Shown one piece after another: positions 50,303-58,482 of a stretch of 64,000 bases of DNA. A program made the position numbers and the translations under genes. The notes under the pieces are model-generated. The model saw nothing but the letters and a program-made list of their open reading frames with translations. It made no database searches and was not told where the DNA came from. Source of the stretch: Chloroflexota bacterium (lineage in GTDB: Bacteria > Chloroflexota > Anaerolineae > Anaerolineales > VGOW01); assembly GCA_016875735.1 (NCBI GenBank), contig VGOW01000002.1, positions 62,001 through 126,000 of the forward strand. The letters run 5' to 3'. Each line of letters begins with the position of its first letter. Within the stretch, counting starts at the first letter, position 1.

Positions 50303-51760
50303 TTATTTGGTGGGCAGGGTCTGGGCGTAGGTCATCAAGTCAATGATGTCTTGCAGCGTCCAGCCAAGATTCCAACCGGCAGGCATGGCTTCGCCGGGGA
50401 CGCCGACGGTCGCCTTGTTGAAGAACTCCCAGGGATTGTCGGCGGCAACGGTGCCGAAGTATTCGGGTTCCTGGTCGTCGCCAAAGTTGAGGGTCTTGCC
50501 ATCTTCGCCATGGCAGACTTTGCAAACGCTGTCAAATAGTTGTTTGCCATGAGCGGCGTCTCCGCCAACGATGGTCTTGTCATCATTGATGAAGGCGCTC
50601 TTGTCCACCACATCCTTCTGGATGAAAGCCGCGAGGCGGGCAAAGTCGTCAGCAGTCATATGGGAAGAGAAGTTGTGGTCGGCGTTCTTGGTGCCATCCA
50701 GCCAGGCGGTTAGGTCGGCAAGGGACATGGTGGCGGCATTGAGAATGCCAGGGAAGCCGGTCTGGTGCGAGCCGGAGCCGTAGCGTCCGTCCACGCCTTT
50801 GTAATCCCAGCCGTGACATTCTTTGCAACGCCAAGTGACCGCGCCGGTGCGGGTGTTGGTGGTTTGGGTCTTCCAGAGAGGTTGATCACCTTCGGGGGCT
50901 TCCACGCCAAAGGCCGCGAACCATTCGTCGTAGATGCGTCCGCCTTCGGTCACTGGGCTGGCCATCGGCAGGGTAGCGACATAGGCAATTACGTCAGCGT
51001 ATTCTTGATCCGTCCAGCCATTATCAATGCCGGAAGGCATGTCGGGCACGTTGGGTTGGCCAAAGCGCAACTTGCCCAGCAACTCCAACGCGTCCTCGTT
51101 GGCAATAGTGGCCGGGTACTCCGGAGCGTTGTCGGGATGAAAACTGATGGCCAACCCTTCGGGGCCATGGCAATCGGTGCAGTTGTCGCCGAACAGCGTT
51201 TTGCCGTTGGCCGCGTCGCCGTTGATCGGCTGGCCGTCTACGACAATGGCGCTGGTGTCAATTAGCTCATTGCTGATAAACAGGGCGAGATCGGTCAGGG
51301 CTTGCTCATCCATCAAGGCCGAGTAATCATGGTCTTTATTGGTTGAGCCTTTGAGGATGTCCAGAATGGCGTTGGGATCTTTACCAACATCAGCCATTAC
51401 ACCGACAAAAGGTTTGTTGCCATTGAAATCCCAGCCATGGCATTTCACACAACGATAGGATTTTTCGATCGTGGTGTCCTCGGCATTGGCCGCCACCCAT
51501 TGCGGATTCATCTGCGCCGGTACCTCTACTGCGAGTTCTTCAAAAAAGTTGTCGTATAGTTTGCCGCCGCGCAGAGAATCGCCGACCAACGCAGGCGCAG
51601 GCGGAGGTTCGGTTGGCGGTGGGGTGGCGGCCGGGGGATTGGTCGGGCTGACCGCCTCGGTGGGCGCGGCTGTGGGAGTAGCCTGACCACACGCCGCGAT
51701 AATCAAAATAGCGCACACTGTCAGGGCCGTTAACCAGATTAGTTGGGATTTGTGTTTCAT
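50303..51760 (-). CDS. Tetraheme cytochrome c lipoprotein with internal duplication
   Basis: 485 residues from ATG 51760 with GAGGAGAAAG upstream. The lipobox IAAC ends at Cys24, followed by a Pro/Thr-rich linker. Four heme-c motifs lie at 104-108 (CVKCH), 194-198 (CTDCH), 312-316 (CKECH) and 413-417 (CKVCH). Residues about 62-265 and 273-482 are clearly homologous: GGKLYDNFF / GGRIYDEWF, KCHGWDFNG / ECHGWDYKG, DHDYSALM / DHNFSSHM, GDAANGKTLF / GDAAHGKQLF. It arose by tandem duplication of a diheme unit. As first gene of the operon it is the likely electron entry or exit partner outside the cell membrane. Confidence 0.93.
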   Translation of the reverse strand: MKHKSQLIWLTALTVCAILIIAACGQATPTAAPTEAVSPTNPPAATPPPTEPPPAPALVGDSLRGGKLYDNFFEELAVEVPAQMNPQWVAANAEDTTIEKSYRCVKCHGWDFNGNKPFVGVMADVGKDPNAILDILKGSTNKDHDYSALMDEQALTDLALFISNELIDTSAIVVDGQPINGDAANGKTLFGDNCTDCHGPEGLAISFHPDNAPEYPATIANEDALELLGKLRFGQPNVPDMPSGIDNGWTDQEYADVIAYVATLPMASPVTEGGRIYDEWFAAFGVEAPEGDQPLWKTQTTNTRTGAVTWRCKECHGWDYKGVDGRYGSGSHQTGFPGILNAATMSLADLTAWLDGTKNADHNFSSHMTADDFARLAAFIQKDVVDKSAFINDDKTIVGGDAAHGKQLFDSVCKVCHGEDGKTLNFGDDQEPEYFGTVAADNPWEFFNKATVGVPGEAMPAGWNLGWTLQDIIDLMTYAQTLPTK

Positions 51761-51898
51761 AACTTCTTTCTCCTCTGCCAAAAAGATGAGTGTGGGGTAA
51801 GAACCCTTTCGCCTATCCTATAACTATCTCGCGTCACTTTTGTGTGCCAGAGTGTCACAATTACGTCCTCCCCGACACGAAGTCTGAATAAAGGTTGC

Positions 51899-51904
51899 TA
51901 TAAT
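51899..51904 (+). promoter_or_regulatory. -10 box of the two-component system
   Basis: TATAAT lies 20 nt before ATG 51925, leaving about 13 nt of leader that contains GGGAG. The 164-nt gap to the cytochrome gene must also hold the divergent operon promoter, which I could not place with confidence. Confidence 0.5.
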
Positions 51905-51924
51905 AGTTTTTGGGAGAACAAGAC

Positions 51925-53022
51925 ATGACAAGTATCACGGCGACCAATGATGTTCATCCTGCCCTGCGGAGCGATCCGCAAAGTGTTGTTCGGGTAATCC
52001 AGTGGACACTGCCGCTGATGCTTTTCGCGATCGTTGCGCTATATGAAGGTTGGGAACACGTCATTGTCAAAGGGCAGTCGCTCACCGACATTCACCTGAC
52101 CGGCGAGGTCTTCTTCTTCGGCGTCCTCGGCCCTGCGGCGGTGTTTGGGGCGCTCACCTATATTCGGCGGCTCCTCGCCATCCAATGGAGCGCGCGCGTG
52201 GAACTGGAGCGGCTCAACCACGAACTGGAGTCGCGAGTGGCTGAACGCACCGCCGTGCTCGAACAACGCAACGGTGAATTGGCGCGAGCCAACTTTGAAT
52301 TACAACAACTGGATCAGATGAAGTCGGATTTTGTGGCGCTGGTCAGCCACGAGCTACGGGCGCCCCTCACGGCTCTCAATGGCGGCTTGGAGTTGGCCCT
52401 GCAACAAACCGATTCGCTCCCGCCCGCCGCCCGCCGCACACTGGAAGTGATGATGCATGAGAGCGACCGCCTCACCCGTTTCGTGCAAACCATCCTCGAC
52501 CTATCGAGGATGGAAGCCGGAAAACTTATCTTGACCTTCGGCCCGGTGGCGGCGATGCCTCTCCTGCAACACGCCGTCGAGATTGTCATGCCCGACAACC
52601 GCCGCTCCATACATTGGGACGTGCCGCGCAACCTGCCGCCATTGTGGGCCGATGAAACCTATCTCGAAGAGATATTTCGCAACCTGCTTCGGAACGCGGA
52701 CAAATATTCGCCGCCCGATCAGCCGATTCACATTGCCGCCTCTGTCACCGGCCATTGCATCGAACTGCGTGTGACCGATCACGGCCCCGGCATTCCGGCG
52801 GAGATGCAGGAGCACATCTTCGAGCAGTTCTATCGCGGGCATCGCGGCGAAAACGCGCCTCCCGGCTGGGGGTTGGGGTTGCATATTGCGCGCAAGCTGG
52901 CCGAGGCGCAGAACGGCGCCCTCCGCCTGCATTCGCCGGCTCACGGGAACGGCGCGCCGGGCGCGACGTTCATCGTGTCGGTGCCGGTTGCCGAAAGCCC
53001 GGACGAGACTAGCGATGGCTGA
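51925..53022 (+). CDS. Membrane sensor histidine kinase, divergent from the respiratory operon
   Basis: 365 residues from ATG 51925 with GGGAG upstream. Two membrane helices (about 24-42 and 60-84) have only a short outer loop, then a coiled coil (about 90-130). HisKA has FVALVSHELRAPLTALNG, and the ATPase domain has NLLRNADKYSPPDQP, DHGPGIPAEMQEHIFEQF and GWGLGLHIARKLAEAQNG. With almost no sensor domain it may sense the membrane or quinone state. It is divergent from the cytochrome/Mo operon, making it a candidate regulator of it. The stop overlaps the regulator start by 8 nt. Confidence 0.92.
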   Translation: MTSITATNDVHPALRSDPQSVVRVIQWTLPLMLFAIVALYEGWEHVIVKGQSLTDIHLTGEVFFFGVLGPAAVFGALTYIRRLLAIQWSARVELERLNHELESRVAERTAVLEQRNGELARANFELQQLDQMKSDFVALVSHELRAPLTALNGGLELALQQTDSLPPAARRTLEVMMHESDRLTRFVQTILDLSRMEAGKLILTFGPVAAMPLLQHAVEIVMPDNRRSIHWDVPRNLPPLWADETYLEEIFRNLLRNADKYSPPDQPIHIAASVTGHCIELRVTDHGPGIPAEMQEHIFEQFYRGHRGENAPPGWGLGLHIARKLAEAQNGALRLHSPAHGNGAPGATFIVSVPVAESPDETSDG

Positions 53023-53692
53023 CCTTCTTCTCATCGACGACGATCACAACCTCACTCAACTGCTGGGCGATTATCTGAGCAGTCAGGGTTGTAGCACGCG
53101 CGTGGCCGGTGATGGCCGAGGCGGACTGCGCGCGCTCTTCGAGCGTCCGCCCGATCTGATCGTTCTCGACGTGACGATGCCGAACAAGGACGGGTGGGAG
53201 ACGCTGACCCGCATCCGCGATGTGAGCGACGTGCCGGTGATCATGCTGACCGCACGCGGGGACGAGCCAGACGTGCTACGCGGCTTCTCGCTCGGCGCGG
53301 ACGACTACGTGACCAAGCCCTTTTCCTTCGCGCAACTGCTGGCGCGCATTCGGGCGGTGCTGGCCCGGGCGGGAAAAGCCGACGCCGGCGAAATGCGCCT
53401 GCGCGGCGGCGATCTGGAAGCTGATTTGACGACCAAGCGGGTGACTCGCAACGGCGAATTGATCGCCCTGACGCCGACGGAATTCAAATTGCTGACGGCG
53501 CTCATGCGCCGCATGGGTGAGGTCGTGTCGCCGGAAGAACTGGTGCGCGAGGTGTGGGGGCCGCAATACGCGGACGAGATCGGCCACGTGCGCCGGTACG
53601 TGTGGCACTTGCGCCGGAAGATTGAGACGGACCCTGAGCGCCCGCGCTACATTCACAACGACCGCGGGTTTGGGTATCGGTTTCAGGCTTGA
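53015..53692 (+). CDS. OmpR-family response regulator
   Basis: 225 residues from ATG 53015 (MADLLLIDDDHNLTQLL), inside the last 8 nt of the kinase gene. The receiver has IDDDHN, the phosphoacceptor Asp in LIVLDVTMPNKDG and Lys in DYVTKPFS. The winged helix is LTPTEFKLLTALMRRMGEVV with IGHVRRYVWHLRRKIETDPE. It is the partner of the preceding kinase and probably binds near the divergent respiratory promoter (inference). Confidence 0.94.
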   Translation: MADLLLIDDDHNLTQLLGDYLSSQGCSTRVAGDGRGGLRALFERPPDLIVLDVTMPNKDGWETLTRIRDVSDVPVIMLTARGDEPDVLRGFSLGADDYVTKPFSFAQLLARIRAVLARAGKADAGEMRLRGGDLEADLTTKRVTRNGELIALTPTEFKLLTALMRRMGEVVSPEELVREVWGPQYADEIGHVRRYVWHLRRKIETDPERPRYIHNDRGFGYRFQA

Positions 53693-53708
53693 AGTCCGGC
53701 ATCACTCT

Positions 53709-54878
53709 GTGACCACCCCTTTCCTCAAATCCCTTTTCCTCCTCGACTCCAACATCATCTATCTCAATCACGGATCCTTCGGCGCTTGCCCCAAGCCCGT
53801 CTTCGACGAGTATCAACGCTGGCAACGCGAGCTCGAACGACAGCCGGTTGAGTTTCTCGACCGCCGCATCGCCGAACGGCTGGCCGAGGCCCGTTCCAAA
53901 CTCGCCGCGCACGTCGGCGTGGAGGCCGAAGACCTCGTGTGCTTTCCCAACCCCACCACCGCGCTCAACATGGTTGCCCGCAGTCTCGATCTGAATCCCG
54001 GCGATGAGATTCTCGCCACCGATCACGAATACGGCGCGATGGATCGCACGTGGGCTCTGATCTGTAAAAAGGGCGGAGCGCGATACATCCGCCGACCCAT
54101 TCCCCTGCCCGTTACCACTCACGCCGCAGTTGCCGATCGCTTTTGGGGCGGCGTCACCCCGCGCACCCGCGCCATCTTCATCAGCCACATCACCAGCCCC
54201 ACTGCCCTCACCTTCCCCATTGCCGAAATTTGCCGCCGCGCCCGCGCCGCCGGAATCCTCACCATCATTGACGGCGCGCACGCACCGGGGCAAATCCCGC
54301 TCAACCTGCGCGAGTTGGGTTGCGATGTGTATGCGGCCGCCGCACACAAATGGTTGTGCGCGCCCAAAGGTTCAGCCTTTTTGTATGCGCGGCGAGAAGT
54401 TCAATCGTGGCTGGAGCCGTTGGTGGTGAGTTGGGGCTGGGGCAATGAAACTTTTGCGCCCGCGCCCGGCACGGGCGAAACGCAGTTCATTCGCTTTCAT
54501 CAATGGCAGGGCACGCGCGATGTCGCCGCCTTTCTCGCCACGCCCGCCGCCATCGAATTTCAACGCGAACACCATTGGGATTCGGTGCGGCGCGAGTGCC
54601 GCCGACTCGCCAGCGAAACTCGCCGCCGCATCAATGCTCTCACCGGCCTCGAGCCCATTTGCCCCGATTCGGAAGAGTGGTTCACCCAACTCGTCGCAGT
54701 CCGCTTGCCGGACTCAGTGAACGCCGCCTCTCTGAAGGCGCGGCTGTACGACGAGTTCCGCATCGAAGCGCCCGTCTTCAAATGGAATGAGTTGAATTTG
54801 ATCCGCGTGTCGTTTCAGGGATACAACACCGGCGAGGATGCCGATGCGCTGGCGAACGCGTTGAGGGTATGTTTGTAG
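53709..54878 (+). CDS. Class V aminotransferase (isopenicillin N epimerase-like)
   Basis: 389 residues from GTG 53709. A PLP enzyme of the class V family: YLNHGSFGACPKPVFDEYQR at the N-terminus, FPNPTTALNMVARSL, the PLP Asp in TIIDGAHAPGQIPLN, and the Schiff-base Lys214 in AAAAHKWLCAPKGSAFL. The nearest named type is isopenicillin N epimerase-like proteins, which include cysteine desulfurase-like and ergothioneine-type lyases; the true substrate is unknown. The TAG stop is supplied by a palindromic repeat shared with the convergent M23 gene. Confidence 0.88.
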   Translation: MTTPFLKSLFLLDSNIIYLNHGSFGACPKPVFDEYQRWQRELERQPVEFLDRRIAERLAEARSKLAAHVGVEAEDLVCFPNPTTALNMVARSLDLNPGDEILATDHEYGAMDRTWALICKKGGARYIRRPIPLPVTTHAAVADRFWGGVTPRTRAIFISHITSPTALTFPIAEICRRARAAGILTIIDGAHAPGQIPLNLRELGCDVYAAAAHKWLCAPKGSAFLYARREVQSWLEPLVVSWGWGNETFAPAPGTGETQFIRFHQWQGTRDVAAFLATPAAIEFQREHHWDSVRRECRRLASETRRRINALTGLEPICPDSEEWFTQLVAVRLPDSVNAASLKARLYDEFRIEAPVFKWNELNLIRVSFQGYNTGEDADALANALRVCL

Positions 54879-54902
54879 GGGCGGTTCGCGAACCGCCCCT
54901 AC
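54875..54902. repeat. Perfect 28-bp palindrome, family G, copy 3
   Basis: GTAGGGGCGGTTCG and its exact complement form a continuous palindrome between two convergent genes. TAG within each GTAG end is the stop codon of the aminotransferase (54876-54878) and of the M23 peptidase gene (54901-54899). It may also stop transcription in both directions. Confidence 0.9.
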
Positions 54903-55546
54903 ATTTGCGCGCCCGGCGCCACACGCTGGCCGTTGAGCCGCACTTCGTAATGCAGGTGCGGGCCGGTTGAGTTGCCGGTGTTGCCCGACAATCCCACAAG
55001 ACTGCCCGCCGTCACGAACTGCCCAACCTTCACCGGGATGCTGTCGAGGTGGGCATAATACGTTTTGTGCGGTCCGTTCTCGACGATCACCAAATTGCCG
55101 TAGCCCTCGGTGTTCCATCCGGCGTGCGTCACTCGCCCGCTCATCGTGGCCCGGATCGGTGTGCCCACCGGAATGGCAATGTCGAGCGCTCGATGGCCGT
55201 CGTGATATTCTTGCGAGATCGGGCCCTGCACGGGCAGTCCGCGCGGCACACCGGCGTTGGCCTGCTCCATCCCCATCATCATTTGCCCGATCAACTGCAT
55301 GAGCCGCATCGCCAGCAATTGCTCGAGCGGCGCAAAAAAGTTTCCCTGCGAGAGGCCGGAGAGAAAGCCGAGCGGGGGAGCCGGAGTCGGAGTCGCGGGG
55401 GTGAACGGCGAAAGTTGAGTGGCGGCCAGTTGCTGATCGAGCAGTGTCGAAAAATCCGATCCGGCAGAGGAGGTCAATCGGTTATGCGATGCATCAGTCG
55501 AATCCCGCGAGGGCACGGGCGGCGTTACAAATAGTGGGCTGTCCAC
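54899..55546 (-). CDS. M23 family metallopeptidase (LytM type)
   Basis: 215 residues from GTG 55546. The C-terminal 110 residues form an M23 domain with zinc ligands His118 and Asp122 in GHRALDIA and His199 in GPHLHYEV, with His197 as catalytic partner. All are intact. Such enzymes cut peptidoglycan peptide bridges or act on other Gly-rich peptides. The N-terminal 100 residues are low complexity and carry no clear signal peptide. On the minus strand TACAAT (55558-55553) lies 6 nt before the start codon, so the mRNA is probably leaderless. Confidence 0.88.
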   Translation of the reverse strand: MDSPLFVTPPVPSRDSTDASHNRLTSSAGSDFSTLLDQQLAATQLSPFTPATPTPAPPLGFLSGLSQGNFFAPLEQLLAMRLMQLIGQMMMGMEQANAGVPRGLPVQGPISQEYHDGHRALDIAIPVGTPIRATMSGRVTHAGWNTEGYGNLVIVENGPHKTYYAHLDSIPVKVGQFVTAGSLVGLSGNTGNSTGPHLHYEVRLNGQRVAPGAQM

Positions 55547-55552
55547 GAGGCC

Positions 55553-55558
55553 ATTGTA
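55553..55558 (-). promoter_or_regulatory. -10 box of the M23 gene, leaderless type
   Basis: TACAAT on the minus strand ends 6 nt before GTG 55546 with no ribosome-binding site between. Confidence 0.55.
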
Positions 55559-55608
55559 TGATTTTCTTGAGGGATTGGGGATGAAAATTGGGTAAAGATT
55601 TTCGAGCG

Positions 55609-55941
55609 TCAGCGGAGAAAGTGGCGGATGATCAGCGCGGCGTCGTCGAGCGGGCTTTGGGTGAAGGGGAGTTTGTGATCGCGGTCAACGGTGGTGGAGA
55701 GGCGCGCGGCGGAATCGCGCACGCTTCGCGGAAACGAGTCGGCGGCGGCGAGCGCGCGAAGTTGAGTGACGGCGTTTCGCGCGTTCGCCCATTCCGGTGG
55801 GCGCGATCCCTGTGCCGCCCACTCCCGAATGGCCGCGCCCACCGCGCGCCGCGCGCACACCCGCGCCATGCCGTCGTTGCCTTCGGCCAGCGCGCGCTGC
55901 GCCCGATCCAATTCACGCTGAATGTCTTCCGATAAAGTCAT
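55609..55941 (-). CDS. Small helical protein, HEPN-like
   Basis: 110 residues, start ATG 55941. The sequence is all-helical (IQRELDRAQRALAEGNDGMA, RVCARRAVGAAIREWAAQG) with an Arg/Ala pattern like HEPN-type four-helix proteins, though the Rx4-6H RNase motif is not seen. The C-terminus reads FTQSPLDDAALIIRHFLR. It stands alone between two repeat-bearing spacers. Function unknown. Confidence 0.65.
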   Translation of the reverse strand: MTLSEDIQRELDRAQRALAEGNDGMARVCARRAVGAAIREWAAQGSRPPEWANARNAVTQLRALAAADSFPRSVRDSAARLSTTVDRDHKLPFTQSPLDDAALIIRHFLR

Positions 55942-55955
55942 TTGCGAGCCGGAGA

Positions 55956-56045
55956 GTTTTCACCGCAGAGTCGCAGAGCACGCTGAGATTTTTTCATGGG
56001 ATTTCTCTGCGCTCTTTGCGCTCTCCGTGTCTCGGCGGTAAAAAG
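55956..56045. repeat. Palindromic repeat family D, copy 4
   Basis: GTTTTCACCGCAGAGTCGCA with GAGCACGCTGAGA, and on the right CTCTTTGCGCTCTCCGTGTC with TCGGCGGTAAAA, pair imperfectly. It separates pxpA from the small helical protein gene, both on the minus strand. Confidence 0.78.
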
Positions 56046-56085
56046 TAAGTGTCCGGGTATTCATTTGTGATCATCTGTGCGCGAA

Positions 56086-56838
56086 TCAAAGAAACATTGG
56101 CATCGGTTTCACATCCACACCGTTCGCCGCAAGCGTAGCGCGCACGGCGCGAACAATCTCGGCGGCGTTGGCGTTGTCGCCGTGAATGCACAATGTGTCC
56201 ACATTCACTCGCCGCACGCCGAATGCGATGCCTTCCTTCGCCAACTTCACCGCGTTCGCCGAAGCCTCTTCCGGCGAAGCCAGCACTGCGCCCGGCAGTT
56301 TGCGCGATCTCAGCGTGCCATCCGGGTTGTATGCCCGATCCGGAAAGCCCTCGTTGGCCGTGTGCAACCCGGCCTCGATCCCCGCTTCGATCAACGCCGA
56401 TCCGGCCAGCCCGACGAGAATCATATTTTTGCTTAACCGCGCCACTGCCCGCGCAATTGCATTTGCCAGCGCGCGATCTGTCGCGGCCTGATTGTAGAGC
56501 GCGCCGTGCGGTTTGACGTGCGCCACTTCGGCTCCGGCGGCGCGGGCGAGCCCGGCCAACGCGCCGATTTGATACAGCACCATCGCTTCCACTTCGTCGG
56601 GCGCAAGCGACATCTCTCGCCGCCCGAAGCCCTGCAAATCGGGATAGCCCGGATGCGCGCCCACGCTCACCCCGCGCCGCGCCGCCAGCGCCACCGTCTG
56701 CGTCATCACCATCGGATCGCCCGCGTGAAACCCGCAAGCAATGTTGGCCGATGTGATGTGCGGCATAATCGCCTCATCACTGCCCAACACATACCGGCCA
56801 AAACTTTCGCCCATGTCGCAATTGAGATCAATCATCAT
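56086..56838 (-). CDS. pxpA: 5-oxoprolinase subunit A (LamB/YcsF family)
   Basis: 250 residues. The N-terminus MIDLNCDMGESFG and ITSANIACGFHAGDP are the LamB/YcsF signature, followed by VGAHPGYPDLQGFGRREM and HVKPHGALYNQA. PxpA acts with PxpB and PxpC to hydrolyse 5-oxoproline to glutamate with ATP. Two adjacent ATG codons (56838 and 56835) are possible starts. It overlaps the pxpC stop by 11 nt and is last in the map-pxpBCA operon. Confidence 0.94.
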   Translation of the reverse strand: MMIDLNCDMGESFGRYVLGSDEAIMPHITSANIACGFHAGDPMVMTQTVALAARRGVSVGAHPGYPDLQGFGRREMSLAPDEVEAMVLYQIGALAGLARAAGAEVAHVKPHGALYNQAATDRALANAIARAVARLSKNMILVGLAGSALIEAGIEAGLHTANEGFPDRAYNPDGTLRSRKLPGAVLASPEEASANAVKLAKEGIAFGVRRVNVDTLCIHGDNANAAEIVRAVRATLAANGVDVKPMPMFL

Positions 56839-57775
56839 CCGGCTCGATCACTCTCAGCCCATTCATCATCGCCCGGTATCGCGCCTGCGCCGCCTCCACC
56901 GTCGTCGCCCGAAAGCCCACGCGGCCCGCGCCCGGCGCGCACTGCGCCAGCGCGGGAAAATCCGCGCTCACCACCGTCGCGATCTTCGGATAGCCGCCGG
57001 TCGTCGGGCCGTCGGCCATCATCACCATCGGCTCGCCGCTCGCCGGAACCTGCGCGCTCCCCCTCACCATCCCGTCCGACACAATATCCGCGCCGCTCCG
57101 ATGAGCAATCGTCGCGCCTTGCAATCGGTATCCCATTCGATCCGATGTCGCGCTCACCGCATACTCGCTCGACAAAAAAACGCGCAAGCCCTCATCGGCG
57201 AATCGCTCGGCCTGCGGCCCGATGATCACGTCGACCGTTATTGCCTCGCCATACTTCGGCAGAATCATTTCGGGAATTTCGCGCCCCGCCAGTTGCCACG
57301 GCGATTGCGAAGGAGCGCCGACCGGAAGGGTGTCGCCGCCGCGCAGTGGCCCGCCATTCAACCCGCCCAGCGCCCCGCGCACGAACGTTGCCCGCGAGCC
57401 CAGCACCGGCTCGCAAACGATCCCGCCCGCCACCGCCACATATCCCCAACACCCGCCGGGGCTCTTTCGCATTTCGATCACCGATCCCCTGCGGCAGAGG
57501 ATCGACATCCACAACGGCATGAGTCGCCCGTTCACAAAAAGGTCGTAACCGGCTCCGGCGGCGGCCAACACGCAATCATCGGTCGCTTCCAGCATCAAAT
57601 CGCCAATGCCCACTTCGAGTCCGGCCGCGTTCGCCTCGTTGCCCACCAGCAGGTTGGCGGCGCGCAGAGCAAACATGTCCATCGCGCCCGAGACCGGCAC
57701 CCCGAACCGCGCAAACCCGAATCGGCCCAAATCTTGGATCGTCGTCAACGGGCCGGGATCAATGATCGTCAACAT
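56828..57775 (-). CDS. pxpC: 5-oxoprolinase subunit C (biotin-dependent carboxyltransferase domain family)
   Basis: 315 residues from ATG 57775 with GGAAG upstream; a longer frame reads into the repeat and is rejected. The N-terminus LTIIDPGPLTTIQDLGRFGF followed by GVPVSGAMD is the PxpC/KipA signature, and VRGSAQVPASGEPMVMMADG with PTTGGYPKIA is found near the C-terminus. It forms the ATP-using complex with PxpA and PxpB. A family G repeat separates it from pxpB. Confidence 0.94.
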   Translation of the reverse strand: MLTIIDPGPLTTIQDLGRFGFARFGVPVSGAMDMFALRAANLLVGNEANAAGLEVGIGDLMLEATDDCVLAAAGAGYDLFVNGRLMPLWMSILCRRGSVIEMRKSPGGCWGYVAVAGGIVCEPVLGSRATFVRGALGGLNGGPLRGGDTLPVGAPSQSPWQLAGREIPEMILPKYGEAITVDVIIGPQAERFADEGLRVFLSSEYAVSATSDRMGYRLQGATIAHRSGADIVSDGMVRGSAQVPASGEPMVMMADGPTTGGYPKIATVVSADFPALAQCAPGAGRVGFRATTVEAAQARYRAMMNGLRVIEPDDD

Positions 57776-57783
57776 CGTCTTCC

Positions 57784-57836
57784 GTAGGGGCAACCCTCGC
57801 GGTTGCCCTGTGGACAGCCGCAAGGGCTGCCCCTAC
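57784..57836. repeat. GTAGGGGC composite palindrome, family G, copy 4
   Basis: GTAGGGGCAACC with GGTTGCCC, and CAGCCG with GGGCTGCCCCTAC, make a double hairpin with outer GTAGGGGC/GCCCCTAC ends. It fills the pxpB-pxpC spacer and lies next to the pxpB stop codon. Confidence 0.85.
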
Positions 57837-57837
57837 C

Positions 57838-58482
57838 CTATGGTGGCACAAACCGCACCGCATCGCCCGGCGCAAATAGAAACGGCGGCTCGCGATTCGG
57901 ATCGAACAACGCGAGCGGCGTGAAGCCGATGATGCGCCAACCGCCCGGCGAGTCGATGGGGTAGATTCCAGTTTGCAGTCCGGCAATGCCCACCGACCCG
58001 GCGGGCACTCGCGTGCGCGGCGTTTCGAGGCGCGGCGCGGCAATGGCCGGATCGAGTTTGCCCATGTAGGGGTAACCGGGCGTGAAGCCCATCATATACA
58101 CCGTGTACTCTGCGCCGCTGTGAATGCGAATGACCTCTTGCGGCGAGAGGCCGTTGTGTTGGGCGACGAATTCGAGATCGGGGCCGCGCTCGCCGCCGTA
58201 CACGGTGGGCACTTCGATGCGCCGCACCCCTTCGGGTCGAAGCGACTCGGCGCGAGAGAGTTTGCTCTGCGCCCATTCGGCGACGGCGCGATAGTCGAGC
58301 GCCAGCGGATCGTATCGAACGAGCAGTGAGCGATAGGTTGGCGCGCATTCCGCCACGCCGTCGAGCGGATCGAGCGACAACAGCCGCGTCAGCGCGTGCA
58401 CGCGGCGATTGATCGCCGGATCGATCTCGTCGCCGAACTCGACGACCAGCGCGGAATCGCCGACCGGGAAAAAGCGAGTCAT
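57838..58482 (-). CDS. pxpB: 5-oxoprolinase subunit B (KipI family)
   Basis: 214 residues. Signatures of PxpB/KipI: FFPVGDSALVVEFGDEIDPA, VPTVYGGERGPDLEFVAQHN, YTVYMMGFTPGYPYMGKLDP and the C-terminal SPGGWRIIGFTPLALFDPN. The start overlaps the methionine aminopeptidase stop as ATGA. Bacillus KipI also inhibits the kinase KinA, but the neighbouring pxpA and pxpC show the oxoprolinase role here. Confidence 0.94.
   Translation of the reverse strand: MTRFFPVGDSALVVEFGDEIDPAINRRVHALTRLLSLDPLDGVAECAPTYRSLLVRYDPLALDYRAVAEWAQSKLSRAESLRPEGVRRIEVPTVYGGERGPDLEFVAQHNGLSPQEVIRIHSGAEYTVYMMGFTPGYPYMGKLDPAIAAPRLETPRTRVPAGSVGIAGLQTGIYPIDSPGGWRIIGFTPLALFDPNREPPFLFAPGDAVRFVPP

Noticed and set aside
51841-51870. 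Possible CRP/FNR site TGTGCCAGAGTGTCACA in the cytochrome/kinase gap
   Set aside because: The half-sites TGTG and CACA are one base too far apart for the usual spacing, so I do not call it.
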